From assembly GCF_020184175.1 (NCBI RefSeq), contig NC_065530.1:32341260-32405259 (forward strand): DNA of 64,000 nucleotides, read 5' to 3'. The DNA comes from Aphis gossypii (taxonomy: Eukaryota; Arthropoda; Insecta; Hemiptera; Aphididae). The notes below the pieces were generated by a model. It was not told where the DNA came from. It was given only the letters and a program-made list of their open reading frames with translations, and made no database searches. The position numbers and the translations under genes are program-made. Positions 12,933 through 25,185 of this stretch are shown piece after piece (within the stretch, counting starts at the first letter, position 1; every line of letters begins with the position of its first letter).

Positions 12933-15900
12933 ATGGCTACGATGACAGAACAAGTGTCCAAGCTTTTGGATTTTTCTCAAAAACTTGATATTACACTTTT
13001 AGAAAACATTGTGGGATGTATGTATACGGGCACTGGTGATCAAGTAAGTTTCTGTGTGTTATAAACTACTAAAAATATGATTTGATACATTTTCCTTGTA
13101 CTTCTAAAGTATTAATATAGCATTGTGGTTTATACAAATAATATTTTTCAAAATTTTAAATAAGACAGATTTTTATGTTTGATAAGTTATTTATAATAAA
13201 TTATCTTTATTTTAGCAACGAGCTGCCCAAGAAGTATTAACTACATTGAAGGAGCATCCTGATGCATGGACAAGAGTAGATACTATACTCGAATTTTCAA
13301 ACAATCAACAAACAAAGTACTTTGCTCTACAAATATTGGAACAATTAATTAAGACAAGATGGAAAGTATTACCAAGAAATCAATGTGAAGGCATTAAGAA
13401 GTATATTGTTGCACTTATCATAAAAACTTCTTCAGATCCTGTGACAATGGAAAGAGAAAAAACTTATTTAAACAAACTAAATATTATCCTTGTACAGGTT
13501 GGTTAATTTTTAAACTTGTTTTGTATCAACAATTTAATAACAATGAAATATTTCAGGTATTGAAACGTGAGTGGCCAAAAAACTGGGAATCATTTGTTGG
13601 TGAAATTGTAGGGGCTAGCAGAACTAATGAGAGTTTGTGTCAAAATAACATGGTTATATTAAAATTGCTTAGTGAAGAAGTATTTGATTTTTCTGCTGGA
13701 AATATGACTCAGATGAAAGCTAAACATTTGAAAGATACTATGTGTTCAGAATTTGCACAGATTTTTGATCTTTGTCAATTTGTTTTAGTGAGTTAACTTT
13801 TAAATTTGATATTTAAATAAATAAATGTACATTATTAATATCATATTTTTCCAGGGCTCTTCTCAAAATGTGGCTTTAGTTAATGCAACATTAGATACTC
13901 TTCTTAGATTTCTTAATTGGATACCACTTGGTTATATATTTGAAACAGATTTGATCGATACATTGATTTTTAAAGTAACTTATATTAAATACTGTTAACT
14001 ATTCTTTGAAAAATTTTATTTTTATTTAAAATGCTTTTTATAATTATTTAGTTTTTCAATGTGCCTATGTTTCGTAATATCACATTGCAATGTTTGACCG
14101 AGGTTGCTGCGGTAACTGTACCGAATTATGATGCTGCATTTGCTGGTCTTTTCTCCAAAACCATGGCACAACTTGTTCAGGTATACTAATATTTATATTT
14201 TTATTTATGTAGTTTATTCTTATGTATTGTTATTTTTAGATGTTACCCATACATACAAATATTAAAGAAGCTTATGCGTCAGGCCAAGATCAAGAACAAA
14301 ATTTTATTCAAAATTTAGCATTATTTTTGTGTACATTTCTCAAAGAGCATGCTCTTTTAGTAGAAAAAAATGGTTCTAATGAAGATTTATTAAAAGTAAT
14401 TTGTGAAATTAATGAATTGTTGTATTAATCATTTTACTTATTCACATATGATTATTTATTTTAGGCACTTCATTATTTGGTTATGATTTCGGAAGTTGAA
14501 GAAATCGAAATATTTAAGATTTGTTTAGAATACTGGAATAGTTTGGCTGCTAGTTTGTACAGAGAAAATCCATTTGGACAATTACAAATAGTTGGTCTTT
14601 TCTCACTTTCCCCAACTAGCAGGCCAGATGGTAACGCCATTTCACCTAGACGTCAATTTTATGCACCAGTCATATCTCAAGTTAGTATTTTTTTGATAAC
14701 TTTCAGCTAAATTAATGTTTTAGTTAAATTTATTTTAGAGGTATAAAATAATGATTTGTTTATTTTAAAACATTTATGTATTTGTTTTATTGGTTCATAG
14801 ATGCGGTATATAATGATAAGTCGTATGGCTAAACCAGAAGAAGTGTTAGTAGTAGAAAATGAAAATGGAGAAGTGGTTCGGGAGTTTATGAAAGATACAG
14901 ATGCTATTAGTTTATACAAAAGTATGAGAGAAACACTTGTATATCTTACTCATTTGGATTGCGTAGATACTGAACGAATTATGACTGAAAAGTTACATAA
15001 TCAAGTTAATGGAAATGAGTGGTCTTGGAAAAATTTAAATACCGTAAATATTTAAATTTATTATTTATTCATTTTCTTCTATTACACTTATTTTGTCATC
15101 TTATTTAGCTATGTTGGGCAATTGGTAGTATTTCTGGAGCGATGCACGAAGAAGATGAAAAAAGATTTTTAGTCACAGCTATTAAAGATTTATTAGGATT
15201 ATGTGAACAAAAAAAAGGCAAAGATAACAAGGCAATTATTGCTTCTAATATTATGTATGTGGTTGGACAGTATCCAAGATTTTTACGAGCTCATTGGAAA
15301 TTTTTGAAAACAGTGGTTAACAAATTATTTGAATTCATGCATGGTAAGCAATTAATTTTTTTTTAATAATTAGATGACCATATGGCTTATAGTTAAAATT
15401 TATACATTAACAATTTAAAATTATATGCTAATAGAAAATGATTTTTACTGTAAAGTAATTTAATAGTTTCATTTTAGTTATTTAGAGTTAAGATATATCA
15501 GTGATGATAAATGCCATGCTAATTTTGATATACAAGTATGAGATTAAAATTATTTATTTCTGAGACTATCATGTATAATAGTCAAAATTATTTAAAACAT
15601 TAAATAATGATGTATCTTCAATAATTTACTTTTTAATTATTTATGGTATTTTTATAATTTGGAATTATTTTACCATTTTTGCCGCTAATTGCCATCCTAA
15701 AGTGTGTAAAAATACACTATAGAAAATAAGATTGTTTACTTAATTTACAAGTTAACCTAAATAGTTTTATATTTATAGAAAAATTATATTTATTTATCAC
15801 TACTTTAGTTATTCAAAATTGATAACTTATTTATATATAATAATATTATTTAAGTCATTGATTATAATTTATTTTATAATGTTGGTAGAATTATTTATTA

Positions 15901-18900
15901 ACAATTATAATTTTGTTAATTCTCCTTTCTATGTTTGCTTTTTATTTTATTTTAGTTATTAGAACTGAGTTCTTAACACATGTTAAATCAGTGATGACAT
16001 ATGCCATGCTGATTTTGATTTATAAGTATGAAATTAAAATTATATTTGTCTGAGATTATAATTATTTAAGACATAGGTAAATTAGTTATTATTTTGAAAT
16101 AATCTCATATAATTAGTATCAAAATAATAAGTCATGGAAATTTTAGCATACTTGTATATTAGATTAGGAATTAAGGTTAAATAAATATTATTTATTTTAA
16201 TAGCAATAAAATAGTACTCTATATATTTTTTAAATGTTAGCCTCTTTGTAATAGAACTGCGTTAGAACTTCAAACTATAAATAATAATTCATAATATAAT
16301 TGATTTAGTGATGATACATGCCATGCTAATTTTGATTTATATTATATTATATGAAATTAAAATTTTTTTTTTCTGAAAATCATGTGTTAAAGATAATTTT
16401 GTTGAACGTTTATATATATTTAAAATGAATGAAGCTGTGGTCTAATTTATTGTAATAGGTAATTCATGTAATTAATCTCAAAAATAAAATGTAATAAAAT
16501 ACTAAATAGTCATGATATATATTTTTTTATAACGATTAATTTATAACTTAAATTTGTGGACTGTTCAATTATATATAAATGCATTAAGTTTTAGTAGATT
16601 TGTGAGAAAAATACCTATTGTAGTATAATGTATAATTTTAAATCTCTATTCATACTTAGTAGCATAAATTATAAACTGAGAAATATTTGTAAAGATAGAC
16701 ATATAAGGAACCATTAATGCATTTACCCTTAATTTTAAGAACAATAATTTTCAATAGTATTATTTTAATTGAAGGTTTTTAAATTCAATGAGGATAAATA
16801 GCTTATTGTACTTAATTTTGTGCTGTATGTCTGTTAGTATGTATGTATATAAACTTATGCTTGCTTACAAGCTTGGTAGTTGGATGCAGATGATTATAGA
16901 TGATAACTTGAACAGAATATGTGAAGATATTATATCTAAGGAACCAATGATGCATCTACCCTTAATTTTAAGGACAGGACAATATTTTTGAAAAGTTTTA
17001 TTATAAATTTAGTTCCTAAATTCAATGAGGAGAAATAGCTAATTGTGATTTTACAGTATGATGTTGATTAGTCTTTCTGAGAGTATGAATTAAATTATTG
17101 TTTTATGCTGTATACATTTGTTTTTAGTATACTTATATACTTAGCTGCAGATGATTTTATTGATAACCTGAAAAGAAAATGTGAAGTTAATAATCTAAGG
17201 AACCAATGATGCATTTGTTCTTAGTGTTATGGACACTACTATTTCATCATTTTGCTAATTTAGTTTTTAAAATTCAATGATGAAAAATAGCTTATTGTGA
17301 TTTTACAGTATGATGTTGATTAGTCTTTCTGAGAGTATAATTAATTGTACTTAATTTTGTGCTGTATGCTTGTATTGTATATATGTCTTTGAACTTCGGT
17401 TTACTTACATGCTTGGCAGTTGGATGCAAATGATTATAAATGATAAACAGAAAATTCTGTGAAGATATTAATCTAAGGAACCAATGATGCATTTGCTCTT
17501 AATGTTATGGACACCACTATTTAATAATTTTGCTAATTTAGTTTTTAAAAATTTAATGATGAAAAATAGCTTATTGTGATTTTACAACATGATGTTGATT
17601 AGTCTTTCTGAGAGTATGAGTTAAATTATTGTTTTATCTTCTATGTATTTGTTTAAATATACTTATAATGTATACGTTTGTCTGCATATGATTATAAATG
17701 ATAACTTGAAAAGAAGATGTGAAGATAATAATCTAAGGAACCAATGATGCATTTACTCTTAATGTTACGGACAGCACTATTTAATCATTTTGCTGATTTA
17801 GTTCTTAAAATTCTATGATGAAAAATAGCTTATTGTGATTTTACAACATGATGTTGATTAGTCTTTCTGAGAATATTACTAATTATACTTAATTTTATGC
17901 TGATTATATGTATTTGAACTTCTGTTTATTTACATGCTTGGTAGTTAGATGCAGATGATTATAAATCATAAACAGAAAATTGTGTGAAGATATTAATCTA
18001 AGGAACCAATGATGCATTTTGCCTTTAATTTTAAAGATAGGACAATAATTTTCAAAATTTAGGTCTTAAATTTCCTTGTGGAGAAATAGTTTATTGTGAT
18101 TATACACTATGATATTGATTAGTCTTTAAGAGTATGAGTTAAATTGGGTATTGTTTTCTGTTGTATGGATTTATTTTCAGCTTATTTATATTCATGGCTG
18201 TAGGTGATTTTATTGATAACCTAAAAAGAATATGCGAAGATAATAATCTAAGGAACCAATGATGCATTTGTTCTTAATGCTATGGACACTACTATTTAAT
18301 CATTTTACTAATTAAGTTTTTAAAATTCAATGATGAAAAATAGCTTATTGTGATTTTACGACATGATGTTGATTAGTCTTTCTGAGAATAATTATACTTA
18401 ATTTTGTGCTGTTTGTATGTATTTGAACTTCTGTTTATTTACATACTTGACAGTTGGATGCAGATGATTATAATTGATAAACAGATCATTTTGTGAAGAT
18501 ATTAATCTAAGGAACCAATGATGCATTTACCCTTAATGTTATTGATAATTTTGCTAATTTAGTTTTTATAATTCAGCATGGAAAATAGATTATACTGATA
18601 AGTTTTTTGGAGAATATCTTATTTTGTTATAATGTTTATTTTAACATAGCCTAAATATTATTAGCTTATTGTTTTAATTATAAGGAGTATGTTATTTAGT
18701 CATCTTCTCTATAAATTAAGCTTTATATTAATTATTTTCATATTATAGAAACTCATGATGGTGTACAAGATATGGCTTGTGATACTTTTATCAAAATTGC
18801 AATGAAATGTAGAAGGTACTTCGTTCAAGTTCAAGTTGGAGAAGCCATGCCATTTATTGATGAGATTCTTAATTCAATGGCAACAATTATTAGTGATTTA

Positions 18901-21900
18901 CAACCACAACAAGTATTTGAATATTATAAAATATATTAAATTGTTAAGCAAACTGTGTATCCTATTCATTTTTATAATTTTAAATTAAGGTGCATACATT
19001 TTATGAAGCTGTCGGTATTATGATAAGCGCTCAAGTGAATTCTAAAATTCAAGAACAGCTAATTGATAAATATATGCTATTGCCAAATTTAATTTGGGAT
19101 GATTGTATCAGCCAAGCTTCAAAAGTAATAATTATATATTTAATGTATGATTGAAGAAATAACATTTATTTATTGTCATTTTTTAGGATGTTGAGATATT
19201 AAAAGAACCAGAGTTTGTCAAACAATTGGGTAATATTTTAAAAACCAATGCTAGAGCATGTAAATCTCTAGGACATCAATATGTTATTCAAGTAAGTATA
19301 TTTAATTTTTGATAGCAAATGATTTTATTTTTGTTTTCTTATTTCTTTACTATAACATAATATATACTGTAATAGTTGGGAAGAATATACTTGGATATGT
19401 TGAATATTTATAATGTAATGAGTGCAAATATTACTGATGCCATAGCTACTAATGGAGATAGTGTTACAAAACAACCATTGATTAAAAATATGAGAGTTAT
19501 AAAAAAAGAAACATTACGATTGATATCAGATTGGATTTCTAGGTCTAATGACAATGCAATGGTATGTTATTTAATTGTAAAAAATATTTCTTAAACTCTG
19601 TTATACAAGTTGCTTTACCTTATTAGTTTTTTTTTTTTAGGTATTAGAGAATTTTATCCCTCCTCTTTTGGATACTGTATTGGCTGATTACAGTAAAACT
19701 ATGCATCCATCTGCTAGAGAACCAGAAGTACTTAGTGCGATGGCAACAATTATTGATAAACTACAATCTGACATAACCCCTGCAGTGCCTAAAATTTTAG
19801 ATGCTGTGTTTGAGGCCACACTTACAATGATAAATAAAGATTTTGAGCAATTCCCTGAACACAGAACAAATTTCTACCTTCTTTTACAAGTGAGTTAACT
19901 TAAGTCTTAATAATGTTTTATTTTCATACTGATTGCTTAACTTTTTTTCCAGGCAATAAATAATCATTGTTTTGTATCATTCCTGTCCATACCAGCCCCT
20001 CAGTTTAAATTGGTTCTGGATTCAATATTTTGGGCGTTTAAACATACAATGCGTAATGTTGCTGATACTGGATTATTGGTATGTTACATTATACAAGTTG
20101 ACTTATATTATAGTATTCAAAATACATTTTGTTAATTAAATATTATTGTAAGACACAAACTTTAAAAATACCTAAGTATTGAAAATTATGAAGTATTATG
20201 GAACCTAAATTAATCAAGAACTTTGATAAGTTGAAGTAAATGTCTTTCTCCTCCATCAATCTCTATAAATCGATAAAAACTAGACAAATCAAACATTCTG
20301 TATTCCTAATTTAGTTGAATAATGACAAGTTTTTACTGTCAATTTTTACATCATGTAAATACATAGTGCATGTCAACAATTTTATTCTTAATTGCTTTAA
20401 TTATGTTTTTTACTACATTCTATGTATATATATATTTATTATAATTGAAGACTGGGGTTTATATGTCTTTAAAAATCATTACTGAGACAGTGTAATCTGA
20501 TGAGAGTAAAAAATGTGTATGATTAGTGCAATTCTGAGTTAGTAGAAAAAATTTCTTTATACTTATTTGTGAATATTTAACTTATTTAACATATTTTGGA
20601 ATATTTTGGTACCCAGAACATTGTTTAAAAATTTTCAATTTTTTTTTTTATCATTTTGATATTTTTATTTTCTAATATTATATATATTATTATATTTATA
20701 TTATACTTCTACTCTTACCTAAATGCAATATTTGTATAAAAGTATTCAGTAATTAATTAAAGGAATGTCGTATGAAAAAAAATTTGCATATTAAAGTATT
20801 TATTTCTGTGTACCTATTTATCATTTTTGCATATATTTTTATAAATTTCCATGATTATGAGAAAATTTTAAGATGTTTTAAAGAATATTAACATCAAATT
20901 TTGGATGTCTTAAGAGAATATAATATTTCTGGTCCTTTATTTTAATAATCCTTTTATGTATAAAAAAACAGGTTTTTCTTATGTACTAAACTTTTAATGA
21001 CACTGTCAACTTTTTTGATTTTTTTTTTCACCAATTGTATTAATGATTTATGTATTAATAAAAATTCTCACATTGTCCATTATATAAATAAATATATTTT
21101 AGTTTAACACTGAACAGGCAAAATTTAAGTAATTTAGCTAGTAACTAATAAATCAGTATATAATAAATAAATTGAAAAATATATTAATGTAAATTTTGTT
21201 CATAAATCTTTGATATGTAGGAATTCACAACAAATGGAAAAAATTCCGCTTTACTATTCCCTTATCTGGAGCTCTAATGTTTTTTATTAAATAAAATTCA
21301 GTATTAATATTACATATTTCTATATTTTAGATAAATAAACAGAATTTTGAAACTAACCCATATATTTTAAGTATCAGAGCCTATATATTTAACACAAACT
21401 TGTTTTGTAAAATAGTCAGATTCTGATAATTTTTTTTTATTTGAAAAGAGCTTTATATTTAGAACCATCATGTAATTAGGAATTGTTTTAATTTTTTCCC
21501 CTTAGCAAATAACTGGCTCTGGCTACTAAAAATTGTTATTAATTTAATTTTAAATTATATACCATTTTAAGTTTCAATATTAGTTGAAAATTAATATTTT
21601 ATTTTATTTTTTTTTTATAAACATATTATAAATGACAAAAATTATAATATATGTTTAAATATTGAACTTATTAAATTTTTTATTTTTGCAGATATTATAT
21701 AAATTATTGCAGAATGTTCAACAGCATAAACAAGCTGCTCAGAGTTTCTATGTATCATATTTTACTGATATTTTACAACATGTTTTTTCTGTTGCCACTG
21801 ATACCTCTCATACCGCAAGTAAGATTTGTTCATAATTGCCTTGTCTAAGAGGTTAATTTCTAAATATATTTATTTAATTTAATTTAATTTGAATTTATAG

Positions 21901-24250
21901 GTTTATTAATGCATGCACAAATCTTATCATACATGTTCAAATTAGTGGAGAGCGATAGGATTGAAGTACTGTTAAGTGCCCCAGGTGCACCTCCTGATGG
22001 CGAAGTCACAGATAAAAATGTTGCCTATGTTCGTGATTTTATTGCATCACTGCTAAAGACAGCTTTCCCTCATTTGGCTGATCCACAAATTGCTCTTACT
22101 GTACAAGGCATGTTTAATTTGAATCATGACCTAACAGCTTTTAAAGATCATCTTCGTGATTTCCTTGTTCAGATCAGGGTAAGTTAATTACAAACAATAT
22201 TTAATCTTTAAAATCTATAACATAATTTATAAGAATCTTTAGTAATTCAATGTGGATTACTATTTTTTTTTTTAAATAATTATTATGATTTAATTTTAAA
22301 ATATAGTTATCAGTTTATCACTCTTAATTTGCATTTTTAACATAACTTATTTTTTGATTATTATTTAAATTTAACTATCTGTTACTTTTTATAGTTATTA
22401 TAGTTATACGAATACTTTTCAGTTATCCCTACTACCGGTTGATGCCGCAACTACCACTGGTCTAATTCCGTTATGTAGACTATAATATAGTATATAATAT
22501 ACATTTTGACAATCGTCATCTTCTGTCAATCGCGACTACCTAACCAAATAACTATTACCAACTGCTGTTAGCAAAACTATAGGCTTCGTTTTTTCCTGAG
22601 ACCACAGATTAATTTGTGCTTGTGACCCACGTTAGGTGGTGATGCATACCAAATCGAGGGATATTTTCGTTTTGAATGTTCGAGACAGCGCTATGAGCAA
22701 GTATCAACGCTGGCCCCTAATTTTCAGACAGTTATTTAGTTAAATTCATATGATGTCAAAAGCACGATAATCCATTCATAAGTGTTTTAAATTGCATGGC
22801 TGAACATTTTCCTCCTCGAGTTAGTTATTAATTTTGAATTTTATTTTTAGTTTTTCTAATAGTTGAAATAATTTTTAAAATTATTTCGTGTAAAGAAAGG
22901 TAGTCTTGATTATGTGATAATAAAAGTTATACTATAATATACTTACATTTTATAAATTATATAAAGACAAATTCATGTTGATCTCTGAGGAGGCAGTCGA
23001 GATAATGGAATTGAGACTTGTGGTAGTTAGGATAACCTAAAGTACTGTTATATGATATATATATTATATTGCTCATTTTAATATTATATTGAATATTTGT
23101 ATTTAATATTTTTGGATACTCAAATTTTACCAACATATTTTATTTAATTAATTAATCATTTTCTGATATTTATTGTGTTATCTCTATTATGGTAATGTTT
23201 AAATATTACATTTAAAATTTATTTTTTTTAAGGTGCCTGGCGCCAATGCGATTTTGTACACAAAAATATTATATTTGGGAATAAGGATCCTGTTCTGTAG
23301 AATCAACCAAATTTGATAACTTTTTTTTAACTAATAGAGGATAGTATTCTACAGGCCGCATTGATCTCCATTTTTCAATATTTAATCTCTAACTTTATCA
23401 TCTGTCTTTAAAAATAATACAATTTTATATAAATTATGTTTTACTATTATTTTGAATAAAATAAAAATCGAAGTTCGACGCGGCCTATAGGAAGTCTTTC
23501 AAATAAAAATATAGTTACCAAAATCTGACAATTCTACAAGGCCTAAGAATTATTCCCGTCAAGTCATTTTTTTTTCGATATAATACACCCTATCAACCCC
23601 CCTTAAATAAGTATTGGGTAGGTAGTAAATTAGTGGAAAAGTATAATAATTAAGGCGATAACTAAAATACAAAATTTAATTTGAAAATTGTATAGAATTA
23701 TGAAAAATTTGGCCTCGGGCCCCTTAATTAAAAATCTATATTAATTATTATTCCCAAAGTAATAATTAAAATACATTTTGAAAGTTATTTTGTTGAATTT
23801 GAGATACTATTTTAAAATAAATTATTAATTTTCATTAATTGATGTTAGTAAAGTTTCTTTAATTTAAAGTGTTGGCAAGAGATCAATAGAGTGTAAAGTA
23901 TTTTATTAAGTAGTATACTCTAGATGTATTATTGAAGATTAACAGGAATATTATACATAATATATCTTTAATCATTCGATTAACCATTAAAACTACCCAA
24001 CTTTGTTTCACAATAACTTTTAAATTTGTATCCAATAATATCTATATCTATTGTACAGAACTTAAAAAATAAAATTAACAATATGTTTTTGATGTTCTAT
24101 TAGGAATTTACTGGAGAAGATATATCTGACTTATACCTCGAAGAAAGAGAACAAGCATTGAGGGCGGCTCAAGAAGAAAAGCGTGAAGTACAGAAGTCTG
24201 TGCCCGGCATATTAAACCCACATGAAATTACTGATGATATGCAAGACTAA
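12933..24250 (+). CDS. XPO1: Exportin-1 (CRM1), nuclear export receptor
   Basis: Eighteen coding exons join in frame: 12933-13043, 13216-13497, 13557-13787, 13855-13974, 14052-14180, 14240-14395, 14465-14680, 14801-15043, 15109-15343, 18749-18912, 18990-19124, 19187-19291, 19376-19561, 19641-19889, 19953-20078, 21692-21818, 21901-22178 and 24104-24250. The product is about 1079 aa, close to human XPO1 (1071). It is a HEAT-repeat karyopherin that, with RanGTP, carries proteins with leucine-rich export signals out of the nucleus. Strongly conserved stretches include EWPKNWESFV, THDGVQDMACDTFIKIA, VHTFYEAVG, KQPLIKNMR, PEHRTNF, KHTMRNVADTGL, HLRDFLVQI and the C-terminal VPGILNPHEI. The cysteine in DMACDTF is the residue equivalent to human Cys528, the leptomycin B target, in the NES-binding groove. 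The ATG at 12933 is preceded by a purine-rich stretch, and MATMTEQ fits family N-termini. Intron 9 is 3.4 kb and holds snoRNA-like repeats. Confidence 0.97.
15496..15568 (+). ncRNA. Box C/D snoRNA-like sequence, family 1 copy a (XPO1 intron 9)
   Basis: C box GTGATGA at 15501-15507 and D box CTGA at 15560-15563 are about 52 nt apart. The interior is shared with copies b and c: ATGCCATGCTAATTTTGAT, with a D'-like CTAA, and a TATGAGA C'-like element. Flanks can form a terminal stem with one bulged base. It lies on the sense strand of a housekeeping intron, the usual snoRNA location. I found no rRNA or snRNA target by eye. Confidence 0.5.
15986..16058 (+). ncRNA. Box C/D snoRNA-like sequence, family 1 copy b
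   Basis: C box GTGATGA at 15991-15997 and D box CTGA at 16050-16053. The internal D' position reads a perfect CTGA (ATGCTGATTTTG), where the other copies have CTAA. The bases just outside the boxes, AATC and GATT, pair perfectly as a terminal stem. The conserved segment upstream of D', ATGCCATG, is the most likely guide. Confidence 0.55.
16302..16381 (+). ncRNA. Box C/D snoRNA-like sequence, family 1 copy c
   Basis: C box GTGATGA at 16308-16314 and D box CTGA at 16373-16376. The terminal stem GATTT/AAATC differs in sequence from copy b but keeps its pairing, which is the covariation expected of a real stem. The middle contains an extra TATAT-rich insertion, so this copy may be weaker. Confidence 0.5.
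17020..17085 (+). ncRNA. Box C/D snoRNA-like sequence, family 2 copy 1 (imperfect C box)
   Basis: The interior and the guide GATTAGTCTTT followed by CTGA (17077-17080) are intact. The C box reads ATGAGGA instead of ATGATGA. It may be weak or inactive. Confidence 0.45.
17272..17337 (+). ncRNA. Box C/D snoRNA-like sequence, family 2 copy 2, predicted 28S rRNA guide
   Basis: C box ATGATGA at 17277-17283, C'-like ATGATGT in the middle, and D box CTGA at 17329-17332. Directly upstream of the D box is GATTAGTCTTT. This is complementary to the conserved large-subunit rRNA segment GAAAGACTAATC (28S, from general knowledge), giving 11-12 contiguous pairs against the D box. By the D-plus-five rule the methylated base would be the A of AAAGACT. 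Flanking TTC/GAG bases can start a terminal stem. Confidence 0.68.
17551..17616 (+). ncRNA. Box C/D snoRNA-like sequence, family 2 copy 3, predicted 28S rRNA guide
   Basis: C box ATGATGA at 17556-17562 and D box CTGA at 17608-17611. The guide GATTAGTCTTT is unchanged from copy 2, while the flanking repeat sequence has drifted. Confidence 0.68.
17810..17875 (+). ncRNA. Box C/D snoRNA-like sequence, family 2 copy 4, predicted 28S rRNA guide
   Basis: C box ATGATGA at 17815-17821 and D box CTGA at 17867-17870, with the same guide. The 5' flank differs (TTCT in place of TTCA). Confidence 0.68.
18070..18135 (+). pseudogene. Decayed family 2 snoRNA copy 5
   Basis: The position in the array is right and GATTAGTCTTT is still present. 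However, the C box has become TTGTGGA and the D box is lost (TTTAAGAG), so it should not form a C/D particle. Confidence 0.5.
18325..18390 (+). ncRNA. Box C/D snoRNA-like sequence, family 2 copy 6, predicted 28S rRNA guide
   Basis: C box ATGATGA at 18330-18336 and D box CTGA at 18382-18385, with guide and C' region identical to copies 3 and 4. A seventh, strongly decayed copy follows near 18575-18615. Confidence 0.66.
22400..23230. other. XPO1 intron 17, left part: unassigned, possibly old repeat sequence
   Basis: Within the 1.9-kb last intron, 22420-22830 is less AT-rich than its surroundings, as seen in other transposon remnants of this window. I found no terminal repeats, coding motif or target duplication that would identify it. 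Confidence 0.3.
23232..23723. mobile_element. Candidate 492-bp TTAA-flanked non-autonomous DNA transposon in XPO1 intron 17
   Basis: The ends GGTGCCTGGCGCC and (reverse-complemented) GGGGCCCGAGGCC match at 9 of 13 positions. Each is flanked by TTAA (23228-23231 and 23724-23727), the target duplication of piggyBac-type elements. The interior has no open frame. The TIR match is imperfect and TTAA is common in AT-rich DNA, so the call is tentative. Confidence 0.4.
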
Positions 24251-25108
24251 GATAACATGAATATCGCATCACATATACATCCATTGGTTTTGTTACATAT
24301 GGTTATTATTTTATTCTAAATCCATCCATTCAAAGCAGAACATACATTTTTTTATTTAATAGCATGCTTAGACGTTTATTCCTTATCAACAGTCTTTTTT
24401 GCTAATAATTGAATTATTGTATATTTCACAAGCAAAATCTAAAATGTTTTTGTAAGTTAGAAAGTTTTATATTAAAAACTGAAAAATTGACTGGCTAAGA
24501 ATATATGTTTAAGTTATGACTTACTCTGGTATCTACTGCTGTTGTGGCCGTGGATATTTAAGCCCACCAATTCTATTTATTTAGAGAAACTACTACTTAG
24601 TAAGTTTTTTTGTATACACCTAAACAATAATAAAATTTGAAAAAAAATATTATATAAATATGTATTTTATATAATTTTAAGCATAAATATTTATATATAT
24701 ATATATAATATATATATATATGTATATTTTAACAATATTATGTTCAAAGTTAAATTAACAGGAAAATAAAATCGTAAAAAAATCTAATGGTTTGATATTT
24801 GTAATTGTAAATAGTTCAGTAAAACATGTGAATCAATTTTTTTTTTTTTTTGTTTTAATTATTACAAAGTATGGTTGGGAAACAATTTGAAGTATGTTAA
24901 AGTTATACTATTTAATAATTAAACAAGTTTTATATTTTAAAAAAAATCCCAATTGTAAAAATAATTGTACAAATTTTTTCTTTACTATTTTTATATGAAG
25001 TGAGTTGGAGAACTTAATCTAGCAGATTAGTATTAGATTTTTTTGTTATCTATTATTTGATAAGTTCACTGTAATTTGTTCCCGATTAGGTTCTAGATTT
25101 ATTTGCAT

Positions 25109-25114
25109 TTAATA
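25109..25114 (+). terminator. Likely XPO1 polyadenylation signal
   Basis: A TTTAATAAAG context about 860 bases after the stop is the strongest late AATAAA before the transposon at 25186. Earlier AATAAA-like sites (for example near 24630) could give shorter 3' ends. Confidence 0.4.
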
Positions 25115-25185
25115 AAGTTAAACTGACATCTTTTTGACAAATCGTTTATTCATTAATATATTATATATATTTATATACTGTCTAC

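Larger units (their letters stand above)
16690..18620 (+). repeat. Tandem array of ~260-bp units in alternating two-unit (dimer) order, XPO1 intron 9
   Basis: The landmark AAGGAACCA occurs at about 16705, 16938, 17197, 17475, 17735, 18000, 18250 and 18509, giving a spacing of 233-278 bp. Neighbouring units belong to two types. Type B has ACTTAATTTTGTGCTG, TACATGCTTGG and GTTGGATGCA. Type A has GAGTTAAATTATTG and a variant TTTATTGATAACCTGAAAAG. From 16938 they run B-A-B-A-B-A-B, so the larger period is about 510-540 bp. Most units carry the box C/D snoRNA-like core listed separately. The array lies wholly within intron 9, on the host gene's sense strand. Confidence 0.85.

Noticed and set aside
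16690..18620. CRISPR-like array
   Set aside because: The 260-bp units have no short repeat/unique spacer pattern and this is a eukaryotic intron.
20498..20550. Possible extra C/D snoRNA in XPO1 intron 15 (CTGATGA ... CTGA)
   Set aside because: The C box has a pyrimidine at its first position, there is no clear terminal stem, and no second copy or rRNA complementarity was seen.
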